Below are positions 21,843-32,645 of a stretch of DNA of 64,000 nt, piece by piece; the stretch's first letter is position 1; each line of letters begins with the position of its first letter. The notes under the pieces are model-generated. The model was not told where the DNA came from and searched no databases. It worked only from the letters and a program-made list of their open reading frames with translations. Source of the stretch: Actinernus sp. WN-2022 (lineage: Eukaryota > Cnidaria > Anthozoa > Actiniaria > Actinernidae); contig JAOWCC010000809.1 of the NCBI GenBank assembly GCA_030867875.1, positions 434,001-498,000 on the forward strand, given 5' to 3'. Position numbers and translations under genes: made by a program.

Positions 21843-22420
21843 GTTTTATAAAGGACTGCAACCGCGTTTAATACTCAATTTAATCGTGTATCAGGATACG
21901 TACCTTTTGTACTTTGTATAAAAAGACAAGGCCGGCATGTAATTAGGCTTTTCAAGTAGACGAGTTATTTAAACAAAGAAAATGTATTAATTATGTCTAC
22001 AATCGATCAACAATTACGTTTTCATGCAATCAAGGAATAATATCGAGTAAATTCATGTTTCTTTTCAATAAATATATGAAACTAGTAATATTGTGAAACT
22101 ATCGTATCCTGGGGAGACAATGTAGCAGTAAAAGCGCGAACAAAAAGAACTACAATTGCATTTATTATAATTAGTAAGCTTTTCAAAATAATATTTGACA
22201 GCCGGAATCTACAGTCAATATGACAAAGCCCAGACACAGGAAGCTGATAGGTGACATTTATTTCAGGCCGAAATCCGATACTAAAAAGGTTTGCAACAGG
22301 TCTGTAAGGTCTGTTACAGGTACGTAAACATGTCTGTTCTTTGCCTTACGGTTGACTGTTTCTTACAGGTCTTTGTTTCACCTTATTTTCACCTGATTTA
22401 TACGGGCGAACTTCCCTACA
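21843..22420. other. No gene; outer flank of the CACTA-like element
   Basis: AT-rich to about 22280. The stretch 22290-22420 has words (ACAGGTCTG, GTCTGTTACAGGTACG, CACCTGATTTATACGGGCGAA) that recur outside the right end (32645-32760) and at 14.5-14.8 kb. They may therefore belong to the element. Confidence 0.4.
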
Positions 22421-22439
22421 CACTAAATTCCTGGGTGTT

Positions 22440-23085
22440 GAGCCAACACTTTTAAAGTGTTAAATTTACACTTTTTTGGTGTAAATTATAATTTACACCG
22501 AATTGGCGTAAGATTACACCTATGTGTTAAATTTACACTTTTTTGGTGTAAAATATAATTTACACTAAATTAGTGTAAGATTACACCTATGATGGGTTAA
22601 ATTTACACTTTTTTGGTGTAAAATATAAGTAACACCGAATTGGTGTAAGATTACACCTCATGATGTGTTAAATTTACACTTTTTTGGTGTAGAATATAAG
22701 TAACACCGAATTGGTGTAAGATTACACCTCATGATGTGTTAAATTTACACTTTTTTGGTGTAAAATATAAGTAACACCGAATTAGTGTAAGATTACACCT
22801 ATGATGTGTTAAATTTACACTTTTTTGGTGTAAAATATAATTTACACTAAATTGGTGTAAGATTACACCTATGATGTATTAAATTTACACTTTTTTGGTG
22901 TAGAATATAAGTAACACCGAATTGGTGTAAGATTACGCCTCGTGATGTGTTAAATTTACACTTTTTTGGTGTAAAATATAATTTACACTGAATTGGTGTA
23001 AGATGACATATATGAGTTTATACATTTACACCTTTTTTTGGTGTAAAATAAATTTACACGAAATTGGCGTAAGACTATAAGCGTG
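22440..23085 (+). repeat. Subterminal array of about 70-bp palindromic units
   Basis: About eight units share TTAAATTTACACTTTTTTGG, then TGTAAAATATAA, ACACCGAATTGGTGTAAG and ATTACACCT. Each contains several copies of GTGTAA in both orientations, so every unit can fold. Units differ by small substitutions (GTAACACC against TTTACACT). Confidence 0.9.
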
Positions 23086-23700
23086 TTATTACACTTGCAT
23101 AGTGTAATTCATACACCCTTTGGGTGTGAACCTGAGAATAATAGTTTTACTGCATTTTCGTGTAACGGTAACAGTAGCTCGTGTAAACATAAACACTTTG
23201 TTGAATAAATTCAGAGAAAATGTAAGCCATTTTATAACAGAGTCGGCTTAGTCGCAATAAAATGCGTGCTCTCATGGGCTAAAGTGTTTTCTTATCAGAA
23301 TATAAAGCATGCACTAGTCTTTCTTTTTGTAAAAAGAAGTTCAATTTGCTTTCATCCAAGTGTTGATCTGCGTCGGCGGGGAAGATACTACACTGGTATA
23401 ATCAACTAAAAGTTGATTTAGCCCGGTATGTTAACCGCGAGTTAGCAGCTGACATTTCGAGCGCTAGCCATTCATCACAGCAAAGGAGGGACCCGTTCAT
23501 TGATATGGTTATGATATGAGATGGAGTATATGCCGGGATTAGCTGGAATCCTGCCCACACCGGGACAAGAAGCGAAGAAGGATACGATTGCATTCTGGGA
23601 TTGAATTGCGGGATGGCATTGAATTATGCATATGGGATATGAGCGCCATTTTCATTTCAACGAGCACGACAACGGCACTGTCTTCATAATATCTGTATAA
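23086..23700. other. No gene recognised
   Basis: Sequence between the left array and the first exon-like segment. The last 60 bases before the ATG at 23703 are GC-richer and could be a 5' UTR. Confidence 0.4.
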
Positions 23701-23702
23701 TT

Positions 23703-23763
23703 ATGGCTTCAACCAAACGCGAAAGAGTCTACAAATCTCCTGGTAGATTAGGAGACTACGAAG
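23703..23763 (+). CDS. Possible first coding exon, unknown protein
   Basis: ATG at 23703 opens MASTKRERVYKSPGRLGDYE and reaches a donor (GAAG|gtaaga) in phase 1. The start context and donor are good and the flank looks like a 5' UTR. No following exon in the right phase was identified with confidence. The partner gene is unknown; the exon may belong to the surrounding CACTA-like element or to a host gene interrupted by it. Confidence 0.4.
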
Positions 23764-26412
23764 GTAAGAGTAATCGTTCAGTTTGTGTAGTTTGTTACGA
23801 GGGAAAAGTAAATTTCCCTCCATTTGGGTTATCACACTTCGTCCAACACACCTTTGGCTTTGTAGATGACTAGATCATTCAGAAATTGAGAATCAGTGGT
23901 ATATTTGGCCGTATATTTATTCGGAAAACTCAACAAATCCATCCATGAACTTATCCAGTTTCTATAGGGCGACTCTTCTTGTGAAGAAATCGATCTATAG
24001 CTGTTGTAGATCAGATTTTTTAGCGAACGCTTTTACATTGGCAAACGCAAAGCACGCTTTCAAACGCAAATACCGCACGGCGCATGTTCAGAACTAGAAT
24101 TATTGAAAATGTATTCGAAAATGCCCTTGTGATCAAGAAATATAAATCCTACAAAAAAGGAAAAGATATAGGCTAACGGTTACAATATTTGTACGTACCA
24201 CAGAGTTAAGTTTGAATAGACCAGGTTAATCAGGACAAACATAACGGGAAAATAATTTATACAGTGTACTACATTGTAGTCATAGTTACATGTAGTGTTT
24301 GTATGATATATTTTGCCCTATAAATTGTTTCCATAACCTGACCATGATCTAAAAAGCTATGATGGGAACATACTACATGGAAATATTTGTGCGTGATTTG
24401 AGTTTGTAGTGTTTGACTTGCACTTGATCCAGAAATAACTTAAACATTGAGTTGGGAATGCAAGCTGATTTCTTCTGTTGAGCTGTAACTTTGTTTTGTT
24501 GGTTTAGTTTTCTCTTCGTGCCAGTTTACAGTTTGTAGTAATGATGGCAAGTAGTGTACTTTTAATAAATATTAGCTGCAACATTCACCAGAAAAAGTGT
24601 TTAACTGAAAAATATTGACATACAGACTAAAGCCTGGTCCTCGCTAGCGACATGCATAAGCATAAGAACATACGCATGCGTATTAAACATTTCTGGCTAA
24701 ATTTTGTTACCACCTCTACAGAATAAAACAAAATTGCAGACAAGTCGTCCTGGAGGTGTTTAATATGCATGCATATGTTCTTATACTTATCATTGTTGTT
24801 GCTATCATCAATACGTTATGCTTATGCACTTGTCATCGGCTTCCCCGAGTGGGAGGATCCCAGGCAAATGTGGGGACGTTGCTAATTTTGTATTGCAAAG
24901 CCCCTATATTTCCCGGCATGTGGGACACCTTTTTTCCAGCACAGTCCCCTGGCAGTACTAGTGGGGCAAGGCAAGTCCCCAACAGGAGTTAACCCATGCA
25001 ATGAATGTGTTAAACTGACTACAATCGAAATTATATTAAGAATCAATCCAGTTTGGATTTGAATTGCCTGCTTATATGCTGCCCAAGTTCAATTTATTTA
25101 CACTTGTCTATAGATTTCTTTTATTTTACAATAATAGCTTCTACTTAAAGCCTTTACATTTGTTTAGTATATTTGTAGCAAAGCATTTCAAGCAACAAAA
25201 GTTATTGTTGAATGACAATTTCAAGTTTTAACTTCTTTGTTTTCACATCATTTTATTCTTTTGTGGCTGCAATATACCAATAGTGAAAACTTTTGTTGAT
25301 TGCATGAGCTTACATGTATCTGCCATGCCTGCACCTTATTTTTCGCAAAGTAACACATAAACGTGATAAATGCTTGAGTCAAACTATTCTGGAAAGCATG
25401 GCTAGGAAGTTAAAACTGCAGTTTGTTTATGGTGCAAAGTAACGTCAAGCTTTGCTTTTGAATTTTTGCGAGCTGACTTAAGCTTATAATCATTCCAGCA
25501 CAATGAACTGAAACCTCAATTAGCTAAACGAAGAAAGGAAACAATGGCGTGTCGTACATTATATGGTTGTTGTTACTATGGACAGTATATTTCGAGAACT
25601 TACCATCCCATGACAAAACCCACAGCAGTGTGTTCCTCAACTAAAATCGCATATTGTGGGTGAAAATTTCATGATTCTGACAAAATAAATAAATTTGGTA
25701 AAACATATTCCTTAGCCTTTTTCCACTGAGGTCTTCAATTATTTATCATAGAGTCTAAATTTGGCTCTGCATGGTATTTTAATATTATGATTAGGGCTTT
25801 CCATTTCAAAAAGAACAGAAGTGAAATGGTTATAGGGGTAGAAATGATTGAAGGTTATCATGAAAAGATATACATACTTGATATACATGAAAGTATCAAT
25901 GAAAACAAATGTTGACAGGAGCTTATATGGCCATCTAATTATCTACTGTATGATGGACGGCCAAAAATGAAAGCTGAGATTATGACATAATTATTTTACA
26001 AATAATATTGCAAGTGAGTTGCACGTGCAAATATAAGCACTTTAATACAATAAACTGTTGTATTTAAATTCCATCCAGGTCCTCCCCCATTGACCCTCTG
26101 GCAACAACCCTGTGTACATTTCTTCCACCCTATCATGTGCATTTGTTCAGCCCCACTGTGTTGCTACATGTACAATGTATGTGAAAAGTCATTTCAGCAA
26201 AATCCTTTACTAAACATCTTTAATTTTGGGATGCTATATATTTCAGAAATAGAAATTTGGGCAAAGTATTTCAAAGCAGAGTCTCATACAAACACTGTTG
26301 TTCCTGCCATGTTTGTTCTGATTACTCAGCATTCCCCTTTGAACTTAAAGTGGTCTTTTAGCTTACCGGTACATGTACGTAGGCTCAGATACAGTGGTAT
26401 TAATTACCTCCA
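23764..26412. other. No gene; one foldback at 24655-24790
   Basis: AT-rich, intron-like sequence. An imperfect inverted repeat pairs 24655-24690 (CATAAGAACATACGCATGCG) with 24757-24790 (ATGCATGCATATGTTCTTAT). No exon is recognised. Confidence 0.45.
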
Positions 26413-26545
26413 TGCAATTGAAGGGCTGTGTGCAAAAAGGGTGTAAGTGACTTGATCAAGTTTTAAATTCCCCCTTAGAAAACAAAATAATAATCTGAAG
26501 GAGAATTTAGAACACTTACACCCTTGTTGCACACATCCCTTCGAT
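26413..26545. repeat. Foldback with arms of about 33 bp
   Basis: GCAATTGAAGGGCTGTGTGC, then AAAAAGGGTGTAAGTG, at 26413-26448 pairs with CACTTACACCCTTGTTGCAC to GATTGC at 26513-26545. This is a small MITE-like element. Confidence 0.7.
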
Positions 26546-26631
26546 TGCTTACAATAATGTCATCCTAATCAGGATGAAATTTTAAGTGTACATGTACAAA
26601 AGTACCAACATTTTTTACTATTTATTACCAG

Positions 26632-27397
26632 ATGAAAAGGTTATGCCTTGAGAAGGACAAGAAGGTAATTAATAATTTAGATTTAGTGGTTTGATGATTA
26701 TACATGAAACTTATATTAATAAAATGAATGGCAATTGTTATGTGAATGGTAAATCAAAATTAATACAAAGAGGTTATTACACGAAAAGTAGTGTAATATG
26801 GCTGGGTATTTTTACGAGTCATTTTTTTTTAGCATGAAAGGCGATAAAAAATATAACTGAGTAAAAATTATCAGCCGTATTACACAACTTTTCGTGTAAT
26901 AAATTGTTTATTGTATGATGGTTAGCATATTTATGTTCGCTTACCTTAGAACTCTGTTTGAAGAAACTATCTTGAGAGCAGAAGATAAGCCTTTTTGGAA
27001 GCAAAAATAATGTTGGGGCACTTGTGCTGAAAAAAAAAACTGTTTTGCATGCTAAAAGCTGATTGGTTATTACTCAACAGCCTCATTTTGATTGGCTCGT
27101 GCACTTACAAAACCGTTTAAGTGTTGAATAAACCTGTTTGTGACCCGTGTACATTTTTGTAATATGCTCGCATGCTTGCAGCAGACAGCAGTTACATTGT
27201 ATGCAGCATGCATGCCTTGACTAATCTTTGTTTTGTCTAAATTTCAGCAAATATGGACCCAAAAAGAGAGGAGAGAGGATACTACAAATGTAAATGTGAG
27301 ACAGAGGGCAACACAAGATGAAACAGGAACGTGTCAGAAAAGAAGGATTGCACAGTTCCCAAGGCTAAACCATGGCAAAGAAGGAGCAATCATCTAA
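26632..27397 (+). CDS. Possible two-exon coding segment, unknown
   Basis: A 33-base exon (acceptor accag at 26631, donor AAG|gtaatt at 26665) encodes MKRLCLEKDKK in phase 0. The next acceptor (atttcag, 27247) opens QIWTQKERREDTTNVNVRQR and runs to TAA at 27395-27397. The join keeps the frame and gives a 60-residue, very basic and glutamine-rich product. The exon at 23703 ends in phase 1 and does not fit this frame. No family is recognised, so coding status is uncertain. Confidence 0.3.
26773..26902. repeat. Foldback with arms of about 45 bp
   Basis: GTTATTACACGAAAAGTAGT (26773 onward) pairs with ACAACTTTTCGTGTAATAA (to 26902), and the pairing extends inward to ACTCGT/ACTGAGT words. It sits in the intron of the tentative segment above. 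Confidence 0.7.
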
Positions 27398-27860
27398 ACT
27401 TACTGCAAATATTCCTGATGGAGAAACAGGACACAGCAGAGATTTAAAATAAATGAGTTTTGGAGCTCTGTCAAAAGAATCTAATGGACAGTACATGTGT
27501 GAAAAGGAGGGACGTCTTGACCCAAAATATCAGTGTTTGTGATATGTGTACTCCAGGATGATCCTACCCTTCAAGTAATGTAAAGGAAACAAGGCAAGTA
27601 CATGTAGCAATCCTAGAATACATGTAAATATCCATGTATTTACATTTTTACTGCACCACTACATGTAGTTTACTTTTTCAGATTTTATTTATACTTTATG
27701 ATACTGTTTTAAAATAACTTTTTGTAATGGTCATAAACAAAGCCATATGAACAATAGAAACAGCACATTATTCGCAGTCTGAGCAGAGGTATCAGCAATA
27801 CATGTATTTTCTACTCAAGTCCCTCCTTTCTTTTCCAAAGAAAACTAGCTGTCTGTTTCC

Positions 27861-28942
27861 TAGCCAGATTTTCAGACGGTACAAGGTCTTCCGCTCACTT
27901 CCTCCCCCTCCCCGTCTGATGGACTTCATAGACTTTCGTGTTCCTGACGTCATCAACCTTTGTTTTTACAATAAGCCAATACGAACACGCATAAGAATTG
28001 AAGCGTGAAGTGTAGAACAGTCATGCAGTAGCGGCTTTTACTAGTTGGATCTATCAGCTTTCATGCACTGAAAATAACATTCTACAGCTTCAAACTTATG
28101 TCGATTTCTCAGAATGGTATCCTGTTTGAGCTGCTGTGGTTCTTTGGAGAGCAGGAACTTTTTAAAGGGACGTTTGGGTGCAGTATTTGCAGGACATTGT
28201 ATGAGAATGCATACAAGAAATATCTGCCTCGATTCCATGCCGTAAAGTTTGTTACTCATAACTTAGAACTTTTACGCTTTTACTTTTATTTTAAAAAAGT
28301 TTTGAAGCTTGATATGTATGCCGATTAGTTACACAAGACCCTAAAGTTGTCCTAGTGTGGGTTTTTTGGTATCAGAGATTGTTTTAACCAGACTTTTTGT
28401 GCAAAGTTTAGATGCCATTGCCATACGTGAACTTACCGAAGTGTGTTCATAACCTGAAAACAAAAATATTCACCCAAGTGCCATGAAACTTTTTCCATAA
28501 CATAATCAGTATGTGTGTTCACTCCTGCAGAAAAATCATAATATTTAATGAAAGATTTGGTCTTCTAAAAGCCAAAAACCTAGGAGAATGCTTGAGATCT
28601 ATTAAATGCATGAAATTTATAAGCGGAGGAAGATTAGTGATTTACCAAAGCCCGTACATAGATTCACAAACACATCGTTCCGATGAATGAATGATTCCAA
28701 TGCTTTCGTCTGCTCTGGATATAGCTTCGAAATCCTGAAAACTTTACAATTTCAGTCAACACACTGCTCAGTTCTTCCCCAACGATGCGAGCACATTCCT
28801 TAAATTCCAGACTTTGCCAAAAGTGTAAAGTTTGCTCTGCTTGGTTGACATGACGTCAGGAACACGAAAGTCTATGAAGTCCATCAGACGGGGAGGGGGA
28901 GGAAGTGAGCGGACGACCTCGTATCGTCTGAAAATCAGGCTG
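27861..28942. mobile_element. Non-autonomous DNA element, TIRs of about 100 bp
   Basis: The arm 27861-27958 (AGCCAGATTTTCAGACGG, then CCGCTCACTTCCTCCCCCTC, to GACGTCAT) is repeated in reverse complement at 28842-28942 with a few mismatches. The 880-bp centre has no recognised transposase; an open frame at 28098-28328 has no known domain. The size and long arms suit a non-autonomous TIR element. Confidence 0.65.
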
Positions 28943-29189
28943 CAATCTGTTTCCTTGTCATATTCCCCACTAATTCTTCAAATAGTTCCTGCATGTACAT
29001 GTATGTTGGTAAAGCCATTGGAAGCCCTCTAATTTTCAAATTATCAAAGTATTGTTCTCATAGAGTTCATGTTCTACAGTTCAGTAGCTCACACTTGATT
29101 GGACATTTGAGAAAACACTTGCTCCAGGCCCCTCCCCTTCAAAATCCAAGATGGCAGACCATGTGTTTGTAACAGTAAAATTGATGGCT

Positions 29190-30080
29190 TTATGTAAGAT
29201 CTTTAAGCTGTGAGAGCATGTGTTTTGGAACAGTAAGAGTGACTGTAAAATGCAAGATCTTTAAGCTGTGAGAGCATGTGTTGGAAGAGTAAGAGTGACT
29301 GCAATATGCAAGATATTTAAGCTGTGAGAGCATGTGTTTTGGAACAGTAAGAGTGACTGCAATATGCAAGATCTTTAAGCTGTGAGAGCATGTGTTTTGG
29401 AACAGTAAGAGTGACTGTAAAATGCAAGATCTTTAAGCTGTGAGAGCATGTGTTGGAACAGTAAGAGTGACTGCAATATGCAAGATCTTTATGCTGTGAG
29501 AGCATGTGTTTTGGAACAGTAAGAGTGACTGCAATATGCAAGATCTTTAAGCTGTGAGAGCATGTGTTGGAACAGTAAGAGTGACTGCAATATGCAAGAT
29601 CTTTAAGCTGTGAGAGCATGTGTTTTGGAACAGTAAGAGTGACTGCAATATGCAAGATCTTTAAGCTGTGAGAGCATGTGTTTTGGAACAGTAAGAGTGA
29701 CTGTAAAATGCAAGATCTTTAAGCTGTGAGAGCATGTGTTGGAACAGTAAGAGTGACTGCAATATGCAAGATCTTTATGCTGTGAGAGCATGTGTTTTGG
29801 AACAGTAAGAGTGACTGCAATATGCAAGATCTTTAAGCTGTGAGAGCATGTTGTTTGGAACAGTAAGAGTGACTGTAAAATGCAAGATCTTTAAGCTGTG
29901 AGAGCATGTGTTGGAACAGTAAGAGTGACTGCAATATGCAAGATGTTTAAGCTGTGAGAGCATGTGTTTTGGAACAGTAAGAGTGACTGCAATATGCAAG
30001 ATCTTTAAGCTGCGAGAGCATGTGTTTTGGAAGAGTAAGAGTGACTGCAATATGCAAGATCTTTAAGCTGTGAGAACATG
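29190..30080 (+). repeat. Minisatellite of about 57 bp, about 15 units
   Basis: Units read AAGATCTTTAAGCTGTGAGA, then GCATGTGTTTTGGAACAG and TAAGAGTGACTGCAATATGC. Variant units (TGTAAAATGC; GTGTTGG without TT) recur at spacings of 172, 286 and 172 bases, so blocks of three and five units were copied together. Long minus-strand frames here are only repeat translations. Confidence 0.95.
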
Positions 30081-30420
30081 CTAAGCTTTGCAAACAAAAT
30101 GACACATTGCAAAAACCTGATTATCTCTGGATAAAAAAATGCAAAAATGACAACTTTATGAGTTGCAGTTTTCCCTGAATAACATTCTGTAAACTCAACA
30201 GTGTTTTTGTAATTTAACTTTTTCTAGCCATATACTTTCTTACTTTAGTCTTTTACAGTACATAATCTATTTAGTAACATTACTAGTCAGTACCAGGGAT
30301 CAGAATGGATTTGACAGGTTATTCAAAAACTGGATTCTTAGGATTCATGATCCAAACATTTCTTTGGAAAAGCACAAGAAAAAAGAAATTCCATTTCACT
30401 TTAATCTACAGACAAATGCA

Positions 30421-30689
30421 ATACTCCAGTTTCCTATTCGAAAATTACCGCTGAATGCAATGACTACAGACGCATGTACTCAGGCTTAGCCTCATTCTGA
30501 AGTTAAACATTCATAAATACCAGCAAGAAGGTGGGCTATTCACAACTCTGTGTATTGTTGTAGTTTCGCATTTTGCACCTTCTCGCTGGTATTTAAGAAT
30601 GTTTAACTTCAGAATGAGGCTAAGCCTGAGTACATGCGTCTGTAGTCATTGCATTCAGCGGTAATTTTCGAATAGGGAACTGGAGTATT
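30421..30689. repeat. Foldback with arms of about 105 bp
   Basis: The arm 30421-30533 (starting ATACTCCAGTTTCCTATTCG) pairs with 30586-30689 almost throughout, leaving a loop of about 52 bases. It is a well-preserved hairpin element, probably recent. Confidence 0.8.
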
Positions 30690-32085
30690 TAGGCATGGTT
30701 AAATATGCCTGCGTCGGTTGGTCTTCCTGTGGCACAGTTTGTGGTGCCTGGATTGGCATCTCTCGCGTGTCTGTTTTGGTGGGTTGTTCGTAGTTGCTTG
30801 TTGCATCGCTCGCAAGTGTTTGTTTGAAATAGTTGCTGCTTGGGAGACTGATTTAGCCTTCTTCGTGGGTAAACGGTTGCCCTCCCTCCCCTTTTTCTTT
30901 ATGTCCACTTCAGTGTGACCCAGTGTACTGGGCTGGGTGGTTGTCTGTTGCCTGACAACCTAGCTCTCAAGCACTGACCCTACTTACAGCCTGGGTACTG
31001 AACTTCCAATACACTTCAACACATCAGGGTTTACCCCCCCCCCCCCCCTCCTTAGCGGGACATTTAAACCAAAACAAAGCCAGTTATTAAATTATTTTTG
31101 TATTGTGTTTTGTTTAGAATGACGGTGACACAGATACCAAGAAGAAAGTGGAAGAAAGTACCTCACCAAAACTTACGTTGACTGGATATTCTGGAGATAC
31201 AATGTACCTGCTTGCTATGGGAATACAGTGTAGTTGTTTCCAGATTCAAAGAACTGCAGTGATTACTCTGATTGCAAGCTTTTATGCTTTTAATGCTGTG
31301 TACCCAAAGGGGCAGACTGGGCATAGTAAGAACATTTATATGGTCTTAGAATATCTTATTGGGGAACAAGGGAGTGTGCTACACCAATGGAGTAGAAAAT
31401 ATAAATACAAGCAACATACATGTATGCCAATACAGTGATGTAGTTGTCATTAGCAGTACTTGTTCTAGACATGTACATTCAAATTAATTTGCTTGTTCAA
31501 GAAACTATCAACAAGGGCTGCTAATGATCAGTGCATTACTGTGTTAGCTTATGTTGGTTGTGGTGATGTAATGAAAACCAGGCTTATTGTCAGCATATAA
31601 CACGTTGTGCATGAACAGTATCCACTCTTGTGGTATTTACTGCTTTGTAAAGATATGTACATGTACCTTGCAAACCAAAATAGACCAATGTTTATTTAGA
31701 GTGATGTGTAGATTGTTGCATATTACTAGTTGCTGCTTGTTTCACAGGTTGAAGGTAGTAACAGCATGAGGACGTGTAAGAATATTATTGACTAGATATC
31801 AACCTAAAATAATTGGTTGATTCACCCATTCATAATTTGGTTAAAATAACAGCTGAAAACCACTTGTTGCCCTGGCAATTATTTATCAAAGTGTATTGGT
31901 CGTATCAAATAACTTTCTTATTGGTTGCAACAGCCTATACATGTAGATATTGGTCAAAACAAACAATAATGGGAAATGTGTATTTCTACCAAAGGTTAAA
32001 ACAACCATTATTAAACTGTTTCTCTCAGACTCACATTGCAATCTTTTGGTCTTCACAATGTATTAGGTAATATACAAACAGTTAC
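30690..32085. other. No firm gene; 15-base poly-C at 31034-31048
   Basis: A segment from about 31118, after an acceptor-like tgtttag, is open as NDGDTDTKKKVEESTSPKLT and beyond, but lacks a clear donor and a known domain. A poly-C run lies at 31034-31048. Confidence 0.4.
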
Positions 32086-32634
32086 ACCCCAAAAGCAAAT
32101 CAGTCTTCACAGATATAACCAATTTCCACCAAAGAAATGTTGACAAACGTTTTTACACATTATCTGGTGTAGTCTGAACACTTTTACCAGTGTATTTTTA
32201 CACTCGGAGTGTAAATTTACACCAGTGCAGTGTCCCCACAGCTACAAGCGATTTACACCAAAGAAGTGTTGAGGCAACACTTATTTACACCATATCTGGT
32301 GTTACCTGAACACTTATACAAGTGTATGTTTACACTCGGAGTGTAAATTTACACCAGTGCAGTGTCCCCACAGCTGCAAGCGATTTACACCAAAGAAGTG
32401 TCGAGGCAACACTTATTTACACCATATCTGGTGTTATCTGAACACCTATACAAGTGTATGTTTACACTCGGAGTGAAAATTTACACCAGTGCAGTGTCCA
32501 CACAGCTGCAAGAGATTTACACCAAAAAAGTGTTGAGACAACACTTCTGGTCGTGTTAATTTACACTTCTCGTGGTGTCCCCACAGCTGCAAGAATTTAC
32601 ACCGTTTTTGGTGTTGGCTCAACACCCAGGAATT
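32086..32634 (-). repeat. Right subterminal array, 132-bp units
   Basis: About three and a half units with anchor CACAGCTGCAAGCGATTTAC recur near 32235, 32368 and 32500, with a shortened one at 32582. The units contain GTGTAAATTTACAC and other palindromic GTGTAA words, like the left array but with a different unit. They abut the right inverted end of the CACTA-like element. Confidence 0.85.
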
Positions 32635-32645
32635 TGTTGTGTACA

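Larger units (their letters stand above)
22421..32641. mobile_element. Putative CACTA-like element, 10.2 kb
   Basis: The left end begins CACTAAATTCCTGGGTGTTG. A perfect 24-bp part of it (22426-22449) recurs in reverse complement at 32611-32634, and the right tip reads CACAACAAATTCC. TACA stands directly outside both ends (22417-22420 and 32642-32645), a possible target duplication. Arrays of GTGTAAA-containing palindromic units lie just inside both ends, as the subterminal repeats of EnSpm/CACTA elements do. No transposase frame is recognised; the interior holds minisatellites, foldbacks and a few exon-like pieces. The outer flanks also share words with each other, so the true ends could lie further out. 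Confidence 0.5.

Noticed and set aside
22441..23085. CRISPR-like array of spaced palindromic repeats
   Set aside because: The units are contiguous and similar throughout, without unique spacers, in a eukaryotic transposon setting; they are subterminal repeats.
29317..30050. Long minus-strand frames translating as HIAVTLTVPKHMLSQLKD repeats
   Set aside because: They are pure translations of the 57-bp minisatellite; the period and lack of any other domain make a protein unlikely.
31118..31438. Possible exon NDGDTDTKKKVEESTSPKLT and following
   Set aside because: The acceptor is good, but there is no clear donor, no domain and no phase-compatible neighbour, so it stays an observation only.
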